Origin: Acidimicrobiaceae bacterium
GTDB lineage: Bacteria > Actinomycetota > Acidimicrobiia > Acidimicrobiales > RAAP-2
Direction: 5' to 3'
Length of the DNA stretch: 49,875 bases
Assembly: GCA_003158855.1 (NCBI GenBank)
Contig: PMLJ01000024.1
Span: 19,150-69,024 of the forward strand
Positions 1-7,981 of this stretch are shown one piece after another. A program made the translations under genes and the position numbers. Position 1 is the stretch's first letter. Every line of letters starts with the position of its first letter. The notes under the pieces are model-generated. The model ran no database searches. It saw only the letters and a list, made by a program, of their open reading frames with translations, and had not been told where the DNA came from.

Positions 1-1
1 T

Positions 2-2134
2 TCGATCAACCAACACGACGACACCCGTGTCGACCCCTACTACTGGCTCATGAACCGTGACGATCCCGAGGTGCTGTCGCATCTGGGGGCCGAGAACAGC
101 TATCTCGCCCAAGAGCTCGCTTACCTCAAGCCTCTCGAGAACCGGCTCTACGAGGAGATCAAGGGCCGCATCGAGGAGACCGACATCTCGGTGCCGGTGC
201 GTCGCGATGCCTGGTGGTACTTCGAGAGGACCCGCGAAGGCCTCGACTATCCCATCAGCTGTCGGGTCCCGGCAAGCGGCGACGACCTCACCCCGCCCAG
301 CATCGATCCCGCATCAACGCTCCCGGACGAACAAGTCATCCTCGACGAGAACCTCGAGGCGACCGGTCACGACTTCTTGTCAGTGGGCATCCTGAGCGTC
401 AGCCCCGACGACAGTTGGGTGGCGGTCGGCACCGACTTCGACGGAAACGAGCGCCACCGCGTCACCATCCGTCCCCTGGCCGGTCAGATCCCGGTCGCCG
501 ATGAACTCCACGACGTCTACTACGGCTTCGCGTGGGCGAGCGACAGCCGGCACTTCTTCTACACGAGGGTCGACGACGCGATGCGGCCGTGGCAGCTTTG
601 GCGCCACGAGCTCGACACGCCTTCTGGCAAGGACGTCCTCGTCTTCCAAGAGGACGACGCGCAGTACACCGTCTCAGTGGGACGAAGCCGCGACGACGCG
701 GTCCTTGTCGTCTTGGTAGGTTCGTCGATGACGACGGAGGTCCACTTTCTTCGCGCGGACCAGCCGACGGTTCCGTTCACCCTCCTCGAACCTCGTCGTC
801 AGGGTATCGAGTACGGGGTTGAGCACTTCATCGACTCCGCAGGTCGTGGCTGGTGGCTCAAGGTCACGAACGAGGACGCGACGGACTTCCGCCTCCTGGC
901 CCGCCTCGAGAGCGGCGGTGAATGGGTTGAGCTGATTGGTGATCGACCCGGCAGCCGCATTGACGGCATCGACGCCTTCAAGAACTTCATCGCGGTGAGC
1001 GAACGCCACGACGGCTGCGCAGCCGTGCGGATCGTGCCCGTCATGGACGGCGAGGACCCCTTCACCACGGATCTGATCGGGCGTTCACGCCTGGTTGAGG
1101 GCGACGCGAGCCCGAGCACCGTGTCGCTCTCGGCGAACATCACCTTTGACACCCCCCTTCTTCGCGTCACCATCACCTCGCTCGTAACCCCGATGCTGGT
1201 GGCGGACATCGTGGTCGAGACGGGTGAAACCATCGTTCGAAAGCAGCAACGGGTGCTTGGCGGATACGACCAGTCCAACTACGTGACCGGTCGGCTCTGG
1301 GTCGAAGCGAGCGACGGTGCTCGGATTCCGGTCTCGGTGGTCGCTCGCAAGGACCTGCTCGAGGTCGGCTCCAACGGCGAGCTGAGGGCCAAGAGCCCTT
1401 CGCCACTGCTCCTCTACGGCTACGGAAGCTACGAGATCTCGATTGACCCCTCCTTCTCCTCGCTTCGCCTGTCGCTTCTGGATCGCGGCGTGATCTTCGC
1501 GATAGCGCACATCCGAGGCGGCGGCGAGATGGGTCGTTCCTGGTACGAAATGGGCAAACTCGCCCAAAAACCCACGACCTTCAGTGACTTCGTGGCCGTC
1601 GCCCGCCACCTCGTGAGCGCGTCGTGGACCACGCCCGGTCAGTTGGCGACGCGCGGCGGCTCGGCGGGAGGACTCCTGATGGGGGCGGTGATGAATCTCG
1701 CTCCCGAGCTCTTTCGGTGTGTGGTCGCCGAAGTGCCGTTCGTCGACGCGTTGACGACCATGCTCGACGCCTCGCTCCCGCTCACCGTCGGTGAGTGGGA
1801 GGAGTGGGGAAACCCCGACGCCAGCGCGAGCGCGTACCGGACGATGAAGGGCTACTCCCCTTATGACAACGTGCGCGCCACCAACGACGACGGCTCGGCC
1901 CGGGTCTACCCGCATCTCTTCGCGGCGGGCGGGCTCAACGACTCACGCGTCGGCTTCTGGGAGCCGGCGAAATGGGTCCTGAAGCTGCGCGACACCAATC
2001 CGGCGAACATCGCGTATCTGAAGACCGAAATGGGTGCGGGTCACGGCGGACCGTCTGGTCGATACGAAGCATGGCGCGACGAGGCCCAGGTCCTGGCGTT
2101 CATGCTCAGCGAGATTGGCGCCGCCACGCCGTAG
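2..2134 (+). CDS. ptrB: Oligopeptidase B (S9A prolyl oligopeptidase family), 5'-truncated
   Basis: Serine peptidase that cuts short peptides, usually after basic residues, in the cytoplasm. The reading frame is open from base 2, and the codons before the first ATG (position 50) read HDDTRVDPYYWL, the conserved start of the family's N-terminal region. The gene therefore begins outside the window and the ATG at 50 is internal. An N-terminal beta-propeller region is followed by the catalytic alpha/beta hydrolase domain. Counting from the ATG at 50, the nucleophile is Ser538 in GGSAGG, the acid is Asp631 in LNDSRV and the base is His665 in GAGHGG, so the triad is complete. Family membership is clear. 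The basic-residue preference is inferred from overall similarity to oligopeptidase B rather than to prolyl endopeptidase. Confidence 0.93.
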   Translation, partial: SINQHDDTRVDPYYWLMNRDDPEVLSHLGAENSYLAQELAYLKPLENRLYEEIKGRIEETDISVPVRRDAWWYFERTREGLDYPISCRVPASGDDLTPPSIDPASTLPDEQVILDENLEATGHDFLSVGILSVSPDDSWVAVGTDFDGNERHRVTIRPLAGQIPVADELHDVYYGFAWASDSRHFFYTRVDDAMRPWQLWRHELDTPSGKDVLVFQEDDAQYTVSVGRSRDDAVLVVLVGSSMTTEVHFLRADQPTVPFTLLEPRRQGIEYGVEHFIDSAGRGWWLKVTNEDATDFRLLARLESGGEWVELIGDRPGSRIDGIDAFKNFIAVSERHDGCAAVRIVPVMDGEDPFTTDLIGRSRLVEGDASPSTVSLSANITFDTPLLRVTITSLVTPMLVADIVVETGETIVRKQQRVLGGYDQSNYVTGRLWVEASDGARIPVSVVARKDLLEVGSNGELRAKSPSPLLLYGYGSYEISIDPSFSSLRLSLLDRGVIFAIAHIRGGGEMGRSWYEMGKLAQKPTTFSDFVAVARHLVSASWTTPGQLATRGGSAGGLLMGAVMNLAPELFRCVVAEVPFVDALTTMLDASLPLTVGEWEEWGNPDASASAYRTMKGYSPYDNVRATNDDGSARVYPHLFAAGGLNDSRVGFWEPAKWVLKLRDTNPANIAYLKTEMGAGHGGPSGRYEAWRDEAQVLAFMLSEIGAATP

Positions 2135-2446
2135 ATCTTCGTAGGGCGAACGACGCCGGGCCTCAGGGTCGGTCACGAAGCGACCAGCGCACCCGGGTCG
2201 ATGATGGCGCTCGTCGAGCGCCTGGCCATCTCTCTGACGAGCAGGGCGACTCGCGGATCCGTCAAGTGGTAGGCCATGCACTGAATGGGAGAGAACAGGC
2301 AGAACCAAGGCTGCACTGCATGTCGTACCAAAAACCATGCTGGCGTACGAGGCTCCCTCGTTCGCCAAGGCCGTGAGGTAGGTGTCGGCCAGCACTTCGA
2401 GATGAGTCCAACGCCGTTGGACTCATGGTACGAGGCGAGCACCGCT
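2135..2446. other. Intergenic stretch with a perfect hairpin and possible gene debris
   Basis: No convincing intact gene. On the minus strand, short open stretches (for example one ending HLTDPRVALLVREMARR plus a tail, with stop at 2173) look protein-like, but they lie in different frames and have no start or ribosome binding site. They may be remains of a small regulator; I could not assign a family. The only clear structure is the inverted repeat at 2402-2426. Confidence 0.4.
2402..2426. terminator. Perfect 11-bp inverted repeat, U-less hairpin
   Basis: Arms ATGAGTCCAAC (2402-2412) and GTTGGACTCAT (2416-2426) pair perfectly around the loop GCC. It lies about 20 bases past the stop of the minus-strand membrane protein that ends at 2447. 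It has no T-run, so it is either a U-less terminator or RNA 3'-end hairpin, or a dyad binding site. Terminator is my preferred reading because similar hairpins sit at other gene ends in this window. Confidence 0.55.
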
Positions 2447-3016
2447 CTAACTGTGCCAGAAGACGATCGGTGCCCCACCAGGTGCGGTCACCACGAACTG
2501 GCGAGCTTCGCTGGGAGGTCCGCTTGACGAGCCCGGTACCGAGGTGGTCGTCGTAGTGGTCGAACCCTTCGACTTCCCCGGGTGGCCGATATAGAACACC
2601 GCGATACCGAGCGCGATGATGACCACCGCGATGACGATCAACGTCCGTATTCCCGCCAGCGAGAATCTCGCACGACGACCCGCTCGTGACAGTGCCCAAT
2701 GCTCGTCGTGACGAAGATGAGACAAGTTGCGGATGTCGTAAGGGGGCAGTTGCGTGTCGCTGAAGACATACTCGTGGTCGGGCTCCAGGCGTGGACGCGG
2801 TGGCGCCGCGTGCGGAACGTCACTGTACGAACCGTCGAGTAGGCGGAATCCCTTGGACGGCGAATACGGCGATGGCGGGGGCGTGAGCAGACTGCGATCG
2901 ATCTTCGTAGCGGTTCCGTGATGCTCGTCGCGGCGCAACTTCCGAATTCGAAGAACCGCCACGACCAGCGCCAGAACGATGAGCAGGGCGAGGACGATCT
3001 TGATCACGAGAGTCAC
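2447..3016 (-). CDS. Membrane protein of unknown function, two transmembrane segments
   Basis: 189 residues from a GTG start. An N-terminal membrane helix (about residues 3-24) is followed by a basic stretch, a Pro-rich cytoplasmic-type middle (about 40-115), a second helix (about 123-145), a Thr/Ser-rich low-complexity stretch and a short hydrophobic tail (about 170-189). No known domain recognised. The order of a TTTTTT linker followed by a C-terminal segment is common in actinobacterial surface proteins. The second helix may place the C-terminus outside the cell. The gene stands alone between ptrB and the flavin reductase. I believe it is real because of its coherent membrane architecture, but cannot assign a role. 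Confidence 0.7.
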   Translation of the reverse strand: MTLVIKIVLALLIVLALVVAVLRIRKLRRDEHHGTATKIDRSLLTPPPSPYSPSKGFRLLDGSYSDVPHAAPPRPRLEPDHEYVFSDTQLPPYDIRNLSHLRHDEHWALSRAGRRARFSLAGIRTLIVIAVVIIALGIAVFYIGHPGKSKGSTTTTTTSVPGSSSGPPSEARQFVVTAPGGAPIVFWHS

Positions 3017-3087
3017 GAACGCTCGGTTCGAATTCGACTTATTCGGGTCACCCTGGTCACACCAGGAAGCGTAGTGAACGAACCAGG

Positions 3088-3561
3088 CTACTCGAACCCG
3101 GCGAAGCCGCCCCGGTAGTACACCAGCGGACGGCCGGGGTGCGAGGCAACGAAATCAACACTCACGACGACAATGTCGTGGTCGCCGTGGGTGGACACGC
3201 TGACCACCTCGCCTTCGAGATGGGCGATCGCCCCCTCCAGCAGCGGCGTGCCCCGGGGTCCTTCGGTCCACCCCACGCCCTCGAATTTATCGATGCCTGA
3301 AGTCGCGAAGACCCGAGCGAGCGCCTCTTGGTCGGCGGAGAGAAAGCTGATGGCGACCGCGTCGGCCTCCTTCACCCGAGACCAGGACTGACCAGCGGAT
3401 TTGGCGGCGAAAGATACGAGCATCGGCTCGAGGGAAAGCGAACCGAAGCTCTGGCACGTGAAGCCCGCTGGCCCGCTGTCAGTGGCGGCGGTCACGATGA
3501 CGACTCCGGTGACGTAGTGGCCAACAACTTCCTTGAAGTGCGCAATGTCAAGAGATCTCAC
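3088..3561 (-). CDS. Flavin reductase family protein (HpaC/DIM6-like)
   Basis: FMN-binding split-barrel protein that reduces flavin with NAD(P)H, usually to supply a two-component monooxygenase. The family pattern is visible: FKEVVGHYVTGVVIVTA near the start, then FTCQSFGSLSLEPMLVSFA (the loop that holds FMN), and the C-terminal HPGRPLVYYRGGF. The frame is open upstream to 3612, but that would overlap the divergent hydrolase, so I place the start at the GTG of 3561 (GTG at 3570 is the alternative). No ribosome binding site decides it. About 157 residues, a normal length. No partner monooxygenase lies next to it, so the oxygenase it serves is unknown. Confidence 0.85.
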   Translation of the reverse strand: MRSLDIAHFKEVVGHYVTGVVIVTAATDSGPAGFTCQSFGSLSLEPMLVSFAAKSAGQSWSRVKEADAVAISFLSADQEALARVFATSGIDKFEGVGWTEGPRGTPLLEGAIAHLEGEVVSVSTHGDHDIVVVSVDFVASHPGRPLVYYRGGFAGFE

Positions 3562-3596
3562 GAGTGGCACACTACCGGTCACTCTTGAGTACCGTG

Positions 3597-4472
3597 ATGT
3601 TGATGACAACAATGATCCTCGAGCTCGAAGACGTCACACTCGACTGCGCGACGTACGGACCGAAAGAGGGCCCGCTCGCGGTCTGTCTTCACGGATTTCC
3701 CGACACCCGCCACACCTTCAGATTCCTTGCTCCACATCTCGCGGCGAAGGGCTACCGAGTGATCGTTCCCTCGATGCGTGGCTACGCCCCTTCTTCCATC
3801 TCAAGGACGAACAACTACCACGTCGCCGCGTTGGCGAATGACGCCAATCGAATTCACGAACACCTCGGCGGCGACGGGCGCGCGGTGCTCATTGGCCACG
3901 ACTGGGGAGGCGGAGCGGTCTATCCGGCGACGGCCGCAGAGCCCGAGCGGTGGCATCGCTGCGTCTCGTTGGCGACGCCGCCGCTCGCCGTCTTTGGCCA
4001 GTCGCTCCTCACGTTCACCCAGCTGCGTGCGAGTTGGTACATGTTCTACTTTCAAAGCCCGATGGCCGACGGTGTCGTACCTCTGCATGATTTTGACTTC
4101 GTTTCCCGGCTTTGGGCGGAGTGGTCGCCCGGTTACGAAGCCGGCGAAGACCTCGTCTACGTCCGCAAGGCTCTCGAGAACGAAGAGAATCTCAAGGCGG
4201 CCCTCGGCTACTACCGGGCAATGTTCTCGGGGGAACCGCCCGATGAGTCCCTCGCCCACGTTCAAGCAGCCCTGTTCATGGCGCCGACGGTTCCCGCCCT
4301 GTACCTGCACGGAAAGGACGACGGCTGCATGCTCGTCTCACATTTCGCCAACATCGCCGAGCACCTCGCTCCCGGTTCGAAGTTTCACGTCGTCAAGAAC
4401 GCCGGCCACTTCTTGCACCTCGAGCAGCCAGAAGTGGTGCACCAGGCGATCGACTCGTTCCTCGAGGTCTAA
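3597..4472 (+). CDS. Alpha/beta hydrolase, epoxide hydrolase-like
   Basis: The sequence shows HGFPDT (oxyanion-hole region), RGYAPS, and GHDWGG, in which the nucleophile is Asp, as in epoxide hydrolases and haloalkane dehalogenases. It ends with HGKDDGC and NAGHFLHLEQP, holding the acid and base. This arrangement makes epoxide hydrolysis the best guess, with dehalogenation the alternative. Starts are possible at ATG 3597, 3603 or 3612. 3612 fits the family's usual N-terminus best, and 3597 is given as the outer limit. It is transcribed divergently from the flavin reductase through a gap of about 35 bases, so the two may share regulatory DNA. Its stop codon overlaps that of mutY head to head (CTAA at 4469-4472). 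Confidence 0.88.
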   Translation: MLMTTMILELEDVTLDCATYGPKEGPLAVCLHGFPDTRHTFRFLAPHLAAKGYRVIVPSMRGYAPSSISRTNNYHVAALANDANRIHEHLGGDGRAVLIGHDWGGGAVYPATAAEPERWHRCVSLATPPLAVFGQSLLTFTQLRASWYMFYFQSPMADGVVPLHDFDFVSRLWAEWSPGYEAGEDLVYVRKALENEENLKAALGYYRAMFSGEPPDESLAHVQAALFMAPTVPALYLHGKDDGCMLVSHFANIAEHLAPGSKFHVVKNAGHFLHLEQPEVVHQAIDSFLEV

Positions 4473-5350
4473 GAGCTGGCGAGCTGAATCGTTCGGCCCT
4501 GGTACTCGACGAGACCGTCATTCACGAGACCGTCAAGAATCCTTTCCAGCCGGCCTGGCTGGATATCGCTGACCGACCTCGAGAGGGCGCCTTTTGATAG
4601 ATGCCTTTCGCGCAGGAGTGCCAGGACGCGTCCACGGACCTGGCGATCCGAGCCGAGAAAGGCGGACTGGGGCCGTGAAACGCCGGCACTGTTGGGCGCG
4701 GGGTCGTCACCCCCCTCATTGCTCCACTTGCAGACCTTCATCATCGGACACGTCGGACAGAGCGGCGTTGATTTGCAGAACTGGGCGCCCAGATCCAGCA
4801 TCGCCTGGTTGAACGCGGCGACCCCGTCACGGGGCAGCAGTTCGCGGGCGATGACGCGAGCCTCGCTTGCGCGCAGTTCTCGATTCGCAACCGCGCGCGC
4901 CAGGACCCTTCCGACATTCGTGTCGAGCACCGCCACGCGTTCGTGGAACGCGAACGACGCCACGGCGTTGGCGGTGTAGTCGCCGACGCCCGGTAGCTTT
5001 CGAAGTTGTTCGAAGTCGCTCGGCACGGTTCCGCCAAACTCGTCGCGGATCATTCGTGCGGCCCCGTGCAGTGACTTCGCTCGGCGGTGATAGCCCAACC
5101 CCTCCCAGAGCTTGAGTGTGCTCGACAAGGGAGCGTCCGCGCACGCCGCCGGCGTCGGGAAGTACTGAAGGAACCTCTTCCATGGCTCGATCACCCGCGA
5201 GGTCTGGGTCTGTTGCAGCATGACTTCACTGACGAGCACCGCCCATGGGTCTGGATGGCCGATCCAAGGGAGCGGGCGACGTAAGTCCTCGGTGGCACGA
5301 CGGAGCGCTCGTCGAAACGAGGCGTAGTCGTTACTCCCAGACGTGGTCAC
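4469..5350 (-). CDS. mutY: A/G-specific adenine DNA glycosylase MutY
   Basis: Removes adenine mispaired with 8-oxoguanine. The catalytic Glu42 lies in SEVMLQQTQ. The helix-hairpin-helix is LPGVGDYTA, and the catalytic Asp is in VLDTNVGRVLAR. A C-terminal four-Cys cluster follows (CKSTPLCPTCPMMKVC). The first two cysteines are five residues apart where the family normally has six; the DNA was re-read and supports this. At 293 residues the protein has little room for the C-terminal NUDIX-like 8-oxoG recognition domain; a short winged-helix-like tail takes its place. The GTG start at 5350 lies inside the end of the MaoC gene (20-base overlap), so the two are probably translationally coupled. Confidence 0.92.
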   Translation of the reverse strand: MTTSGSNDYASFRRALRRATEDLRRPLPWIGHPDPWAVLVSEVMLQQTQTSRVIEPWKRFLQYFPTPAACADAPLSSTLKLWEGLGYHRRAKSLHGAARMIRDEFGGTVPSDFEQLRKLPGVGDYTANAVASFAFHERVAVLDTNVGRVLARAVANRELRASEARVIARELLPRDGVAAFNQAMLDLGAQFCKSTPLCPTCPMMKVCKWSNEGGDDPAPNSAGVSRPQSAFLGSDRQVRGRVLALLRERHLSKGALSRSVSDIQPGRLERILDGLVNDGLVEYQGRTIQLASS

Positions 5351-5843
5351 CGTAGGGGCGTCGGCGCAGTGGCGCGAAGTCCTTCTTCCACACCATTACC
5401 TTGCGTCGGAAATAGCAGACCTCGAGGCCGTCCTGATTGAAGCCCTTCGTCTCTACCAGCACGACGCCGCGGTCATTCTTCGACATCGAGGGGGTCTTTT
5501 CGAGCACGCGGGTCTCGGCGTAGATGGTGTCGCCGTGGAAGGTCGGATAACGGTGAATCAGCGTTTCAACCTCAAGGTTGGCGATGGCGGAGCCCGACAC
5601 GTCGGGCACGCTCATGCCGAGCACCAGCGAGTACACGAGGTTTCCGACCACGACGTTCTTCTTCTGGACACTCTCGTTCTCGGCGAACCACGCGTTGGTG
5701 TGTAACGGATGATGGTTCATGGTGATCATGCAGAAGAGGTGGTCGTCGGCTTCAGTGATGGTCTTGCCGGGCCAGTGCTTGAAGACGTCACCGACCTCGA
5801 AGTCCTCGAAGTATCTTCCAAACGGGCGATCAAATGTGGTCAT
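5331..5843 (-). CDS. MaoC family acyl-CoA hydratase (mesaconyl-CoA hydratase-like)
   Basis: Single hot-dog domain of about 170 residues. The stretch beginning GRYFEDFEVGDVF, with PGKTITEADDHLFC and NHHPLHTN, matches the MaoC D-x4-H catalytic region (Asp and His of the hydratase dyad). The C-terminal KVMVWKKD is also typical. The family adds water to enoyl-CoA thioesters, and this subfamily resembles mesaconyl-CoA/itaconyl-CoA hydratases. The start is ATG 5843, with AAAGG about 10 bases upstream; a TTG at 5864 is possible. It precedes and overlaps mutY, so it probably drives it. A CoA-ester lyase gene at 9221-10159 could act on a related substrate, but this is inference only. Confidence 0.85.
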   Translation of the reverse strand: MTTFDRPFGRYFEDFEVGDVFKHWPGKTITEADDHLFCMITMNHHPLHTNAWFAENESVQKKNVVVGNLVYSLVLGMSVPDVSGSAIANLEVETLIHRYPTFHGDTIYAETRVLEKTPSMSKNDRGVVLVETKGFNQDGLEVCYFRRKVMVWKKDFAPLRRRPYGDHVWE

Positions 5844-5878
5844 GGTCGTGGCGCCTTTGCTCAACCCAGGGTGCGGTT

Positions 5879-6313
5879 CTATTCTGCTTCATCGGGTAGC
5901 GGCCGGGTCGTGAATGAGACGGTGCCACCAGGCAGGGACTCCCCGTCGATCACCATTCGCCACGTGAAGCGCGCACCAGGCTCCAGCGGGATGGGGCCGA
6001 AGTTCACCGCTACCGGAACATCGACCGGCGTCCCGACCGGCACGCCGTCGGGAGCGGACGCCGAGAAATCACCCCGAACTTCAATGCTCTGGGATCCTTC
6101 GGGGGTTTCGAAATGGACCAACTGGCCGTCAGCGTCCTCGAGGAAGAGCTCCCAGTGGTGCGCAGTGTTGAATTCGTGCCAGTCGACGCTCACTTTTATG
6201 GCGACCGCCGAAGGAACGGGTTCGGGGCCGGTGACCGACCATCCGCCACCGAGGATATAGAGCTTTCCGTCAGCCACCTGGGCCGAGTCTGCGAGAAGCA
6301 TGGTTACATTCAT
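5879..6313 (-). CDS. Conserved hypothetical protein, DUF6941-like
   Basis: 144 residues. It opens with LLADSAQVADGKLYILGGGW, the hallmark of a widespread actinobacterial family that I recognise as DUF6941. The rest is beta-rich with no membrane segment or catalytic motif (WHEFNTAHHWELFLEDADG in the middle, FTTRPL near the end). Function unknown. It lies upstream of the MaoC gene on the same strand with a 35-base gap, so it may be in the same transcript as maoC-mutY. It is divergent from the acyl-CoA dehydrogenase at 6367. Confidence 0.78.
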   Translation of the reverse strand: MNVTMLLADSAQVADGKLYILGGGWSVTGPEPVPSAVAIKVSVDWHEFNTAHHWELFLEDADGQLVHFETPEGSQSIEVRGDFSASAPDGVPVGTPVDVPVAVNFGPIPLEPGARFTWRMVIDGESLPGGTVSFTTRPLPDEAE

Positions 6314-6366
6314 GCCTTCAGCCTAGGTCTCGACCGGAGTGATCGAAGAACCAGTAAATTTCACCT

Positions 6367-7977
6367 ATGTCCACACCCGCCTTCAATCTCACGTCCGCCT
6401 CGGAGCTCATCCACCAAGCCCAAGCAATCATCGATGGTGCGCTGCACGAACTCGCCGATCACGGGGGCATCGACGAGCAACAGACCCTGGCGTATGACAT
6501 CGCACACGCGTCGAGCGCCATCGCCACCGCCCGGGCCTGCCTCTCCTACGCCGCAAAAGGCCCGACCGAGGCGTCGCTCGTCGCTGCCTTCCTCGCCCTG
6601 GCGCTGAGCGACCTCGCGACTCGGGTCCTCGGGCGCGAGAACCTCTGGGGCGTAGAGGGCGATTGGTACGCACCATTCGCTTCGTTCGTGACGACATACC
6701 GCGAGCCCGCGTTCCTCTCAGGACTCGCCGAGACCCCGGGTCCGAGGCACCTCGACGAGGAGTTCCAAATGGTGAGCGACATGTTCCACCGCTTCGCCGA
6801 GGAGCAGGTTCGTCCCCACGCGGAGCACGTGCACCGCACCAACGCAGACATCCCCGAGTCGATCATCGAAGGCCTCAATCGGCTCGGTGGATTCGGGCTT
6901 TCGGTGCCCGAGGAGTTCGGCGGCTTCGCGACCGGTGGCGAGTCGGAGTACCTGGGCATGGTCATCGCCACCGAGGAGCTCTCGTGGGGTGGCCTCGGCA
7001 TCGGGGGCTCGCTCATCACGCGGCCCGAGATCCTGACGAGGGCGCTCGTCAAGGGAGGCACCCCCGAGCAGAAGCAGCGATGGCTGCCGCGCCTCGCGAC
7101 CGCCGAGGCGCTCGCCGCAATCGCGGTGACCGAACCGGACTTCGGTAGCGACGTGGCGAGCCTCAACACCACGGCCACGAAGACCGCGGGCGGCTGGCTC
7201 ATCAACGGCACGAAGACCTGGTGCACGTTCGCCGCTCGCGCGGACGTGCTGATGCTGCTCGCTCGCACCGACCCCGACCGGACCAAAGCCCACCGCGGAC
7301 TCTCGCTGTTCCTGGTCGAGAAGCCCCAGGGCGACAGCCACGGATTCCTCTTCTCCCAAGATGCCGGCCGCGACGAACGCAGCGATCCGAACGGACGCCT
7401 CGAGGGCCGGCCCATCGACACGCTTGGCTACCGCGGCATGCACTCGTACGAGCTCAGCTTCGACAACTGGTTCGTTCCCGACGAGGACCTCGTGGGCGCC
7501 GAGGCGGGCCTCGGCAAGGGCTTCTACTTCCAGATGGCTGGCTTCGAGAATGGCCGCATCCAGACCGCGGCGCGCGCCGTAGGCGTCATGCAGGCCGCCT
7601 ATGACGCGGCGCTCGACTACGCGCGCAATCGCGTTGTCTTTGGCGAGCCCATCATCAACTACGAGCTCACGCGGGTGAAGCTGGCCACCATGGCCGCGAT
7701 CATCCAGTGCTCGCGTCAGTTCTCGCTGCAGGTTGCCAAGCTGATGGGTCAGGGAGGCGGCTCAACGGAGGCATCCATGGCGAAGGCCTACGTGTGCCGG
7801 GCGGCCGAGTGGGTTACCCGCGAGGCGATGCAGATCCACGGCGGCATGGGCTACGCCGAGGAGTACCCGGTGAGCCGATACTTCGTTGACGCGCGCGTCC
7901 TCTCAATCTTCGAGGGAGCCGACGAGACGCTCTGCTTGAAGGTGGTGACTCGTCGACTGCTCGACGAGCTGAGTTAG
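6367..7977 (+). CDS. Acyl-CoA dehydrogenase, long form with N-terminal extension
   Basis: FAD flavoenzyme that introduces the alpha-beta double bond into an acyl-CoA. At 536 residues it is about 150 longer than the common 380-residue type. The extra N-terminal part (about 1-125) is helical and Ala-rich and precedes the dehydrogenase core, which starts near FQMVSDMFHRFAEEQV. Core landmarks are AVTEPDFGSDVAS and GTKTWCTFAARAD (flavin and substrate loops), ENGRIQTAARAVG, and the C-terminal IHGGMGYAEEYPVSRY and SIFEGADET. The Glu in the last of these occupies the place of the catalytic base. The N-terminal extension resembles that of several actinobacterial long-form dehydrogenases. Substrate unknown. 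It is followed after 4 bases by the convergent nickel/cobalt permease. Confidence 0.9.
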   Translation: MSTPAFNLTSASELIHQAQAIIDGALHELADHGGIDEQQTLAYDIAHASSAIATARACLSYAAKGPTEASLVAAFLALALSDLATRVLGRENLWGVEGDWYAPFASFVTTYREPAFLSGLAETPGPRHLDEEFQMVSDMFHRFAEEQVRPHAEHVHRTNADIPESIIEGLNRLGGFGLSVPEEFGGFATGGESEYLGMVIATEELSWGGLGIGGSLITRPEILTRALVKGGTPEQKQRWLPRLATAEALAAIAVTEPDFGSDVASLNTTATKTAGGWLINGTKTWCTFAARADVLMLLARTDPDRTKAHRGLSLFLVEKPQGDSHGFLFSQDAGRDERSDPNGRLEGRPIDTLGYRGMHSYELSFDNWFVPDEDLVGAEAGLGKGFYFQMAGFENGRIQTAARAVGVMQAAYDAALDYARNRVVFGEPIINYELTRVKLATMAAIIQCSRQFSLQVAKLMGQGGGSTEASMAKAYVCRAAEWVTREAMQIHGGMGYAEEYPVSRYFVDARVLSIFEGADETLCLKVVTRRLLDELS

Positions 7978-7981
7978 CGAC

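Noticed and set aside
1085-1915. Long minus-strand frames inside ptrB, icmF and the FGGY kinase
   Set aside because: Typical antisense shadows of high-GC genes: Arg/Ala/Gly-rich, no start site and no family similarity.
2173-2478. Minus-strand frame ending in HLTDPRVALLVREMARR as an ArsR-like gene
   Set aside because: It overlaps the membrane protein gene, has no start and no helix-turn-helix could be traced; kept only as possible debris.
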